Shown here: positions 1-5,908 of the stretch, in pieces
How positions within the stretch are numbered: position 1 is the first letter of the stretch
How the letters are laid out: each line of letters opens with the position of its first letter
Assembly: GCA_031264715.1 (NCBI GenBank)
Contig: JAISDP010000165.1
Location: forward strand, 1-7,934
Source: Bacteroidales bacterium
GTDB lineage: Bacteria > Bacteroidota > Bacteroidia > Bacteroidales > UBA4181
Reading direction: 5' to 3'
Length of the DNA: 7,934 nt
Made by a program: the position numbers and the translations under genes
The notes under the pieces: model-generated
Databases searched by the model: none
Told to the model about the DNA's origin: nothing
What the model saw: only the letters and a program-made list of their open reading frames with translations

Positions 1-117
1 CCTACGACATCCTCAACCTCCATCACCGTATCAATGCCTGAATTTGAAACAAGGATTCTCAAGGGATTGAACGCCTTTGATCCCGACGTGCAGGTATTTG
101 TCATGAAAATAGAATGA
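1..117 (+). CDS. 3' end of an unidentified gene (partial)
   Basis: The first forward frame is open from the window edge to a TGA at 115-117, giving 38 codons ending in ...DPDVQVFVMKIE. About half of its third positions are G or C, and it stops 17 bases before the end of the convergent glycoside hydrolase gene, a tight tail-to-tail arrangement usual for real genes. The fragment is a run of short hydrophobic/polar alternation (SITVSMPEFETRIL) that could be a C-terminal beta-sandwich strand, but I do not recognise the family. An alternative short frame starting at base 3 ends at base 41 and cannot be excluded. Function is unknown. Confidence 0.5.
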   Translation, partial: PTTSSTSITVSMPEFETRILKGLNAFDPDVQVFVMKIE

Positions 118-133
118 CCATCCGGCGCAGAAA

Positions 134-1603
134 TCATTTTATTTTGATTTGTTTTCCGGGAGCAGGATATTGATAAGCGGCATCGTCCAATACCAATACC
201 CAGTCAATCATCTCACCTGTGTCGGGCGGGGAAAAACGACGTTCTTTGCGGTCATTGGTAAAGGAATCAATTTTCGTTGCCTTGCCGTTACGCGGGTTAT
301 ACCACCATGCAGTCACTCTGTTACCCTTAATGGCATCCATACGCACAGAAAATTCGCGTCCCACGGGAGCATATACCATAACGTAAGTGCCGGCTTCGTC
401 GCGGGTGGCTACAAAGCGGTAGCGCCCTTCGCCGGGCATTGCCGCGGGTACTTTACCGGTAACTATGATTGTCGGGTCAGGGACCCTTGTCAGAAAAGGA
501 CGCGACTCCATCAGCAACCGGCCATACATCATCTGGACGGCTCCCGGCTGGTTGATGGCTTCCTTCCATGATATTAGCGGGTTGTTGATCGGTTGCCGGT
601 TTTTGTCCGGATCGTACATCTGAAAAACGGAATGATGCCCATAAGTGTGTCCGAAAGCTCCGCCGAACAGGTTCCAGTACAGCGGTCGGCGAACATCGGC
701 AGCTATTGAATAGCCCAGCTTGGCCGAATTGAACGACAGCGGATGGCCTTCATACAACGGTTCGCCATCAATGACGGGTTTGACAGGTTGAAGCGCGTAA
801 TCGTCAGCCGTTTTGCTATAACTGTCGGTATAATCGGCATTATGTCCGTTTTGACGCATATTGAAATCAAGCCAGTCGTCCGTGTGGAAATACTGCGACG
901 AACTGCCGCCGCCCCGCGGATGGAAAGTGATCGGATGTCTCCCGTCGTCTTTTTTTATGCCGCGCGCCATCGCCCGAATGATAGCCTTTTGAGCGTCATT
1001 ATCCACATCACGGTCGCCGCCTAAAATCCAGATGACCTCTTTGTTCCTGTAGCGAGCGCCCAGGAACTCGCCGTATTTTTCGGCATTCACCGCATCGAAA
1101 AGCGGTTGATTGTTTTTCACACCGGATCCTTCGTGCCAATGACACCCCCATGCAGGCAGAAAACCGACATACATTCCCAATTCGTTGGCCTTATCCACAA
1201 TATAATCGACATGATCCCAATAATCATTGGCCGGACCATCCTTCACAGCCGGTCGAGCCGGATCATAGTCCTCAAGAGGTAAGTGTCCGTACGCATTTGG
1301 ATCCGTATGCCCGTTAAATTCGGCCAAAGCCACTGCCTGAATCACGGTAAAGCCTTTTCGTGCCCTGTCTGTGAGGTATTTTTCTGCACTTTCACGATCC
1401 AGGCGGTGGAATAATTCCCAGGCTGTATCGCCAAGGTAGAAGAATGGCGTACCGTCGGCATGTTGCAGGAAACGCCTGTTGGCGGAAACCTGCAATTGCC
1501 CGTGCGAGAAATCGACAGGCTTTCCTTTCCATTGGGCTGTGGCCGGAAGGAGGAATGAGATGCACAAAACGCTTGACAATATAAAATGATATAATCTTTT
1601 CAT
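134..1603 (-). CDS. Secreted glycoside hydrolase, DUF4038/GH140 apiosidase-like, with C-terminal collagen-binding-like domain
   Basis: The 489-residue product starts with a signal peptide (KR at 2-3, hydrophobic core about 7-20, ATAQ at 21-24), so it is exported, probably to the periplasm. Residues about 30-375 match the DUF4038 (alpha/beta)8-barrel family: HADGTPFFYLGDTAWELFHR at 48-67, WILGGDRD at 192-199 and PVIDGEPLYEG at 276-286. By analogy with the GH140 apiosidase that removes apiose from rhamnogalacturonan II, D197 would be the acid/base and E281 the nucleophile. Residues about 385-475 form a beta-sandwich of the 'putative collagen-binding domain of a collagenase' type (YVMVYAPVGREFSV, WWYNPRNG). 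Length is normal for this two-domain class. The ATG at 1603 is followed at once by the signal peptide and preceded by an A/T-rich leader without Shine-Dalgarno, as in Bacteroidota. Family is confident; apiose specificity is inference, as the DUF4038 family is broader. Confidence 0.88.
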   Translation of the reverse strand: MKRLYHFILSSVLCISFLLPATAQWKGKPVDFSHGQLQVSANRRFLQHADGTPFFYLGDTAWELFHRLDRESAEKYLTDRARKGFTVIQAVALAEFNGHTDPNAYGHLPLEDYDPARPAVKDGPANDYWDHVDYIVDKANELGMYVGFLPAWGCHWHEGSGVKNNQPLFDAVNAEKYGEFLGARYRNKEVIWILGGDRDVDNDAQKAIIRAMARGIKKDDGRHPITFHPRGGGSSSQYFHTDDWLDFNMRQNGHNADYTDSYSKTADDYALQPVKPVIDGEPLYEGHPLSFNSAKLGYSIAADVRRPLYWNLFGGAFGHTYGHHSVFQMYDPDKNRQPINNPLISWKEAINQPGAVQMMYGRLLMESRPFLTRVPDPTIIVTGKVPAAMPGEGRYRFVATRDEAGTYVMVYAPVGREFSVRMDAIKGNRVTAWWYNPRNGKATKIDSFTNDRKERRFSPPDTGEMIDWVLVLDDAAYQYPAPGKQIKIK

Positions 1604-1678
1604 TTATATAAAATGAGCATCTACAATCTATTCTCCAAAACAAATTCCCGAGCATGAGGCATGCGGATAATCTTTACC

Positions 1679-1719
1679 GACCCTGACTGGCCTGACAGGT
1701 CTGTCAGGCCTGTCGGGTC
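1679..1719. repeat. Intergenic palindrome (REP-like hairpin)
   Basis: CCTGACAG (1691-1698) and CTGTCAGG (1701-1708) are perfect inverted copies separated by GT. Pairing extends outward through GG/CC, one T-T mismatch and GAC/GTC. With T1684 bulged, it reaches GACCC (1679-1683) against GGGTC (1715-1719), so almost the whole 41 bases fold into one stem. It lies 12 bases beyond the stop of the sensor gene and upstream of the glycoside hydrolase gene. Neither strand has a clear T-run after the stem, so it is not a textbook intrinsic terminator, though it may still end or protect the sensor transcript. Palindromes with the CCTGACAGG core are, from memory, frequent between genes in Bacteroidota. 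Confidence 0.7.
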
Positions 1720-1730
1720 ATTTACGCCGG

Positions 1731-3671
1731 CTACGCCTGCCTGATTTCGGCGGTTATACACAAGTATTTATATATTTCACGATAGTTGTTCCTGCGTGGC
1801 ATGAACAACTGGTGACAAATATATGTTTTACCTCTGATAGACAGTTGATCGGTAGTTTCCTGCACTTCGCCCTGGCGCAGGCGTTGCCACACCTGCCTGT
1901 AATCCTGCCCCGTTACATCTTTGTCGCCACTCAGTATATCGGTATAACGGTTGTGCAACAGTTCGTTTTCGCTGATACCCAGTTTTTTGACCACGTTCTT
2001 ATTGACCCTCAGCAGTTCGAAATCGGTCGACAGTTCGATAACCAGCATCGCTTCTTCGATGGCGTTGCGGAAACTTTCGTATTCTTCCTCTTTCCGCGAC
2101 CATTCTTCCTGTGTGGCCTGCAATTCCTCCATGTTCTGGCGCAGTTCCTCTTCCTGTTCCGACATTTCCTGGGCTTGTATTTTGGCTTGATTGAGCAACA
2201 TGCTGGTACGTTCGCTCACTTTCAGCGACGATATAGTGGACGCGATGCTTTCACTTATTTTTTCAACAAACTCCTTTATATAGGGTTGAAATTCGATAAA
2301 AGCAGCTAATTCAAGTACGCCGAAAACTTCTTCGTTCACTTTCAGCGGAACAATCAGGATGGCGGTTGGCGTATCACCTCCCAGGCCAGAGGTTATTTCG
2401 ACATAATCATGCGGTACCTCGGTCATATAAATCGTTTCGCCTTCCTGGAAACAAGTGCCTACCATACCTTCGCCGATTTCAATCTGCTTTTCGACGAATT
2501 TCTTGCGGTCGTAGGCATAGCACGAACGCATCTCGAGGTATTTGTGCTGCGGATCGCTATCGTTGAGTACAAAAATACCGCCCTGGTTGGCTTCGATATA
2601 GCGCACCAGGCTGTACAACACTTCATGGGTCATGATTTCCATATCGGTATTGTTGTTGCGCAGTATCTCGGCGAACCTGGCAAGCCCTTGCGCCGCCCAA
2701 TTCCGGCGGTCGTCCTCTTCCTTGCGCTTTTGTTCCTCCGTATCGGCGCGTTGCAGGCTGGCGCGCATGTTAAGCAGCGAATTACCCAGTATATCGTCGT
2801 CGCTCAGTGTCTGGAACGAAGCATCCAGGTGCCCCTTTCCTATTTCGTTGGCAAAATTGGTGGTCGAACGCAAACCGTCGATCAGTGTATTCACCGAAGT
2901 GGCGATCATGCCAATTTCGTCATTCTGCTTGATATTGGATTTTTCCGAAAGGTTTCCCCTGGCCAGCCTGCCGATCAGCAGGTCGATCTTCTTCAGGGGC
3001 TGTACAATGGAGAATTGGCTATAGGTTGCCGAAATCAATACAATGATGATCAGGATGATATTGGTAATGATGATCAAACGCTGGAACCCTGTAAAATCCG
3101 CTGTAATCTGGTTTTGGGCTATCTGGGCCTGCTGATTGAAGTCGTAGATCAGGAGACCTAATCGGTTGTTAATTTCCTGGGTAATCAAAGGTATTTCGCC
3201 CCTTTTCTCCAGCATCGGGTCTATTTCGACTTTTACCAGGATATCATTATATGCATCCATGTTATTGAGCTGTTCCATGACATAGCGTTGCTTCGCGAAT
3301 AACGTATCTTCAATGGCAACGGAAATATTCTGCAGCGTCGACTTCTCATCATCTGTCCAGTACGGCGAAAGACTGATCAGGCTATCCCGCAGATTGGGAA
3401 AATCGGTTTGATGTAATCTTTTCAAAGCGATTTTATCATCGCTTTCGTTTTCTGCATTGAACGACCAGTCCCTGGTTAATATCGTTGAAGTCGCGATCAT
3501 GTCGGACAATTGTGTCAGATTGTCGCGGCTGGGTGTCAGCACCGTCATGATCTTATTTTGCAACTCCTGGTATTTACGGCCTGTACGATTGTTCAGGTAT
3601 AAACTGATCAATACTGCCAGGATGATGATCCCAAACCCGGAACCTAATTTTTGGTTGATGGTCAATTTCAT
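1731..3671 (-). CDS. Membrane sensor protein, HAMP-GAF-PAS, no output domain
   Basis: The 646-residue protein has transmembrane helix 1 (about 10-27), a mostly helical periplasmic region (28-197) like a four-helix-bundle receptor sensor, and transmembrane helix 2 (about 199-217). Then follow a HAMP linker (221-273, with VQPLKKID and NDEIGMIATSVN) and a second HAMP-like segment (274-306, EIGKGHLDASF...ILGNSLLNM). A GAF domain spans about 345-482 (GMVGTCFQEGE at 402-412; VFGVLELAA at 449-457). A coiled coil (about 485-530) contains EEELRQNMEELQATQEE, typical of Bacteroidota sensors. A C-terminal PAS-like domain (about 533-640) ends the protein. There is no histidine-kinase DHp/ATPase domain, GGDEF/EAL or classical chemoreceptor hairpin tip. 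It probably relays a signal through a partner. The start is supported by MKLT directly before helix 1; no Shine-Dalgarno is visible. The ligand is unknown. Confidence 0.85.
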   Translation of the reverse strand: MKLTINQKLGSGFGIIILAVLISLYLNNRTGRKYQELQNKIMTVLTPSRDNLTQLSDMIATSTILTRDWSFNAENESDDKIALKRLHQTDFPNLRDSLISLSPYWTDDEKSTLQNISVAIEDTLFAKQRYVMEQLNNMDAYNDILVKVEIDPMLEKRGEIPLITQEINNRLGLLIYDFNQQAQIAQNQITADFTGFQRLIIITNIILIIIVLISATYSQFSIVQPLKKIDLLIGRLARGNLSEKSNIKQNDEIGMIATSVNTLIDGLRSTTNFANEIGKGHLDASFQTLSDDDILGNSLLNMRASLQRADTEEQKRKEEDDRRNWAAQGLARFAEILRNNNTDMEIMTHEVLYSLVRYIEANQGGIFVLNDSDPQHKYLEMRSCYAYDRKKFVEKQIEIGEGMVGTCFQEGETIYMTEVPHDYVEITSGLGGDTPTAILIVPLKVNEEVFGVLELAAFIEFQPYIKEFVEKISESIASTISSLKVSERTSMLLNQAKIQAQEMSEQEEELRQNMEELQATQEEWSRKEEEYESFRNAIEEAMLVIELSTDFELLRVNKNVVKKLGISENELLHNRYTDILSGDKDVTGQDYRQVWQRLRQGEVQETTDQLSIRGKTYICHQLFMPRRNNYREIYKYLCITAEIRQA

Positions 3672-3876
3672 ATATGATTTATGTTAATGAAGTGAAAAAC
3701 AATTCGATTTAATGGTTTTTTCGCCGACTTCTAACAGACAGATTCGAAATAGAAAATATTGCGATCTATTCCTTATACGAGGAAACGGAAATTTGGTTAC
3801 ACAATAAGAGCCTCATTGCAAAAATTTTATACGATGGTATCCAGACGATGTCCATGATCATTGAGAACAGCAGGTT

Positions 3877-4830
3877 TTACCCTATTTTGCCATCTTTTTG
3901 CACCAAAACTTTCAAGCCTTGCGGAACGATTTTTATTTTGAGCTTTTTCCCCATGGTATGCGGCTCCCCGTCCAAATGGACATTTTCTTCACATTTTTGC
4001 GTGAGTACAATTTTCTTACCCTTGATCATACTGTAATACGGGCTTTTATGGATGCTTTTGTGAAGAAGCCTGAAAGCAAGGCGCACCGCCCGGAATTTGG
4101 GGAACGGGCGCAGGATGCACACATCCAGTTCGCCATCGGTAATATCGGCATAAGGCGAAATATAACCATTGTTGCCATATTGCGCCGAGTTAGCAATAGT
4201 AACCATCATTGCCTTTGTTTTGAACTTGTTCCCATCAATTTTCAGCTTGTACTTCCGGGAACGGTAGCTGATAAATTCTCTGGCGATAATCGAGACATAA
4301 GTCATAAAGCCGCGTTTTCCATTTGTGGCAAAGGCATGGCTGATGCGGGCATCAAATCCGGCGCCGAAAGTACAGAAGAATGGCCTGCTGTTGACCACGC
4401 CATAATCGATGCTGATAACGGAGGCATTATTGATTAATTTCAGCGCCTCGGTCAGTTTCATGGGGATGTGCAGGTGCCGCGCCAACCCGTTACCCGATCC
4501 GCAAGGCACAATACCCATAGCCGCCTGTGTATCGCGCACGGACATGGCTACTTCGTTCACCGTACCGTCGCCACCCACTGCCACGATGTATGGCACGCCT
4601 TCGTCGATTTGCCGGCCTGCCAGTTCGGAAGCATGCCCTGCCTGTTCCGTAAAAAAGATGCGGATATCAAAACGTGATGCATCAATGATACGGTGGATGA
4701 TCTCAGGCCATGCATCTTTTTTACGCGTTCCCGATATCGGGTTGATGATGAAACAGATCTTTTCCTTTGCCAATGGGATATTATATAAGTAATTGACAGT
4801 TGACTTTATTGAGCTATTCCCTTCGGTCAT
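3877..4830 (-). CDS. Diacylglycerol/sphingosine kinase family lipid kinase (YegS-like)
   Basis: This 317-residue cytoplasmic or membrane-peripheral enzyme should transfer the ATP gamma-phosphate to a lipid hydroxyl such as diacylglycerol or a sphingoid base. Diagnostic motifs occur in order: FIINPISGT (27-35, first nucleotide-binding strand), GGDGTVNEV (86-94, the DAGK signature), GSGNGLARHL (111-120), TDGELDV (231-237) and HLDGEP (285-290), where the acidic residue is expected to help catalysis. Length is normal for bacterial DAGK-catalytic proteins (about 290-330). The ATG at 4830 is the only in-frame Met upstream of the first strand, but it leaves an unusual polar lead of about 23 residues, and a TTG at codon 20 (before AKEKICF) is an alternative. 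The annotated ATG lies partly in a small hairpin loop. Bacteroidota make sphingolipids, so a sphingoid substrate is possible, but sequence alone cannot decide. Confidence 0.9.
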   Translation of the reverse strand: MTEGNSSIKSTVNYLYNIPLAKEKICFIINPISGTRKKDAWPEIIHRIIDASRFDIRIFFTEQAGHASELAGRQIDEGVPYIVAVGGDGTVNEVAMSVRDTQAAMGIVPCGSGNGLARHLHIPMKLTEALKLINNASVISIDYGVVNSRPFFCTFGAGFDARISHAFATNGKRGFMTYVSIIAREFISYRSRKYKLKIDGNKFKTKAMMVTIANSAQYGNNGYISPYADITDGELDVCILRPFPKFRAVRLAFRLLHKSIHKSPYYSMIKGKKIVLTQKCEENVHLDGEPHTMGKKLKIKIVPQGLKVLVQKDGKIG

Positions 4831-4837
4831 GAGACCG
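4824..4837 (-). promoter_or_regulatory. Small hairpin over the lipid-kinase start codon
   Basis: On the mRNA strand CGGTC and GACCG pair around the loop TCAT, so the proposed ATG (4830-4828) spans the loop and the first base of the 3' arm. This could lower initiation at this ATG or hint that translation starts elsewhere. A stem of five pairs can arise by chance. Confidence 0.3.
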
Positions 4838-4919
4838 CTTGCACTAAGTCCGCAGGTTCGGCTGGCGCAAGGCGCATTTGCTATCTTCTTTATAAGCCTT
4901 TGTTAAAAGCTAAAATGAA

Positions 4920-4964
4920 AATGCTGAACCCGAATTGCTAATAGCACATTCAAAATCCAGCATT
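4920..4964 (-). terminator. Nested hairpin followed by T-rich tract, likely terminator of the universal stress protein gene
   Basis: AATGCTG (4920-4926) pairs with CAGCATT (4958-4964). Inside it, GAAT plus TGCT (4932-4939) pairs with AGCA and, past one bulged C, ATTC (4943-4951). In the leftward direction of the stress protein gene the outer arm runs into TTCATTTTAGCTTTT, a T-rich tail suited to intrinsic termination. It begins about 48 bases after the stop codon. A second, weaker AAAAC/GTTTT pairing with a T-run lies right after the stop (about 4981-5000) and could be an alternative end. The branched shape is unusual for a terminator. Confidence 0.5.
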
Positions 4965-5011
4965 GTATTATAGATTATAGAAAACAAAAAACAGGTTTTA
5001 ACGGCGTCGGA

Positions 5012-5848
5012 TCAACCTCCTGTAGCGCTGAATCCGCCCATTTTCGATTTCCTCGGGTTGACACACATTACCGGTATGTTGGCGCTGTTGGTAATGATGT
5101 CCTCTTCGGAAGTTCCCAACACGAAATCGGCAATCGAAATGCCTTTAGTGGTGGTGATCAGAATCATATCCGCATCTATTTCCCCGGCATATTGCAGCGA
5201 TTCTTTTGCAAATGAATCCTCACCCTTGGCCACGGCGATCTCATACTTGATATTTTTCGACCTCAGGAATTTTTCGGTGAAAGCCAGGTTGGTCCTCACG
5301 CCCTGTTCTATTTTCCGGTCTTTTGACGGTTCGGATCTGAAAATGTATACTTTTGAATTGAACAACTTGGCCACATAATACGCCCAGCCGATTTTCTCGC
5401 GATTTTCGCGTTTAAAATCAATCGGGAATGCAATCCTGTCCACTGTTGCCTTCCGCGGATATGTCTGCACCGCAATAATCGGAACTTTAGAAGTTACAAT
5501 CACTTTCAAGGCCCAACTCCCGGTGAGTTTTTGCATGCCCCTGATGCCATGCGTACCCATGAGCACCAAGCCCGCATCAAGTTCGTTTACGGTTTCGCCG
5601 ATGGTTGAAAAGATAGAACCCTCGCGAACAATACCTGTTACATGGACGCCATATTCCTTGGAGGCTCTATCGGCCTCCAATTCCACCCTGGCTGTGGCAT
5701 CCGGAATTTCGGCCGTTTTCTTGACAATATGTACCAGTACGATGCTGGTGTTGGTTAACTTGGCAAACGGCACAGCCGCTTCAATAGCATACTGAGCCAC
5801 GACAGTAAAATCTGCCGGAATTAGAATAGGTTTGGATTGGTTTTCCAT
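5012..5848 (-). CDS. Universal stress protein with two tandem Usp domains
   Basis: The 278-residue cytoplasmic protein contains two UspA-like alpha/beta domains. Domain 1 (about 6-128) has PILIPADFT at 7-15 for the first strand and the nucleotide-binding loop MGTHGIRGMQKLTGS (97-111), a slightly shortened form of the G-x2-G-x9-G-S/T motif, so ATP binding there is plausible. Domain 2 (about 135-264) keeps the fold pattern (IAFPIDF at 139-145; IPVMCVNP at 258-265). However, its loop reads TTTKGISIADFVLGTSEE (232-249) and lacks the first glycine, suggesting weak or lost binding. Tandem-domain Usp proteins usually act as internal dimers in stress survival, but no reaction can be assigned. The ATG at 5848 directly precedes the first strand; the leader is A/T-rich without Shine-Dalgarno. 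The gene is divergent from the cyclase-HD gene and may share control with it. Confidence 0.9.
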   Translation of the reverse strand: MENQSKPILIPADFTVVAQYAIEAAVPFAKLTNTSIVLVHIVKKTAEIPDATARVELEADRASKEYGVHVTGIVREGSIFSTIGETVNELDAGLVLMGTHGIRGMQKLTGSWALKVIVTSKVPIIAVQTYPRKATVDRIAFPIDFKRENREKIGWAYYVAKLFNSKVYIFRSEPSKDRKIEQGVRTNLAFTEKFLRSKNIKYEIAVAKGEDSFAKESLQYAGEIDADMILITTTKGISIADFVLGTSEEDIITNSANIPVMCVNPRKSKMGGFSATGG

Positions 5849-5888
5849 GAAATTGGGATTTGCATTAGCATTGAAACAATAAAAACAA

Positions 5889-5896
5889 TATCTTTG
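5889..5896 (+). promoter_or_regulatory. Bacteroidota-type -7 promoter box (TAnnTTTG)
   Basis: TATCTTTG matches the -7 consensus TAnnTTTG of primary-sigma promoters in Bacteroidota and sits in the divergent gap upstream of the cyclase-HD gene. Possible -33 elements are TTG at 5871-5873 (15 bases away, short) and TTTG at 5859-5862 (26 away, long); neither spacing is ideal. It lies 13 bases before the ATG at 5909, which would make a very short leader. The region is AT-rich, so a chance match is possible. Confidence 0.35.
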
Positions 5897-5908
5897 GTCG
5901 ATTTTTTA

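Noticed and set aside
2409..3161. 250-codon forward frame opposite the sensor gene
   Set aside because: It lies wholly inside the well-supported sensor coding region on the other strand and shows no recognisable domain; it is a shadow frame.
4831..4911. tRNA-like stretch with GGTTCG upstream of the lipid kinase
   Set aside because: No cloverleaf can be drawn: acceptor and anticodon arms do not pair and no CCA follows.
5837..5908. Cyclase-HD start at the first ATG (5837)
   Set aside because: It overlaps the start of the divergent Usp gene by 12 bases and lies upstream of the TATCTTTG promoter-type box; a later ATG is more likely, though not proven.
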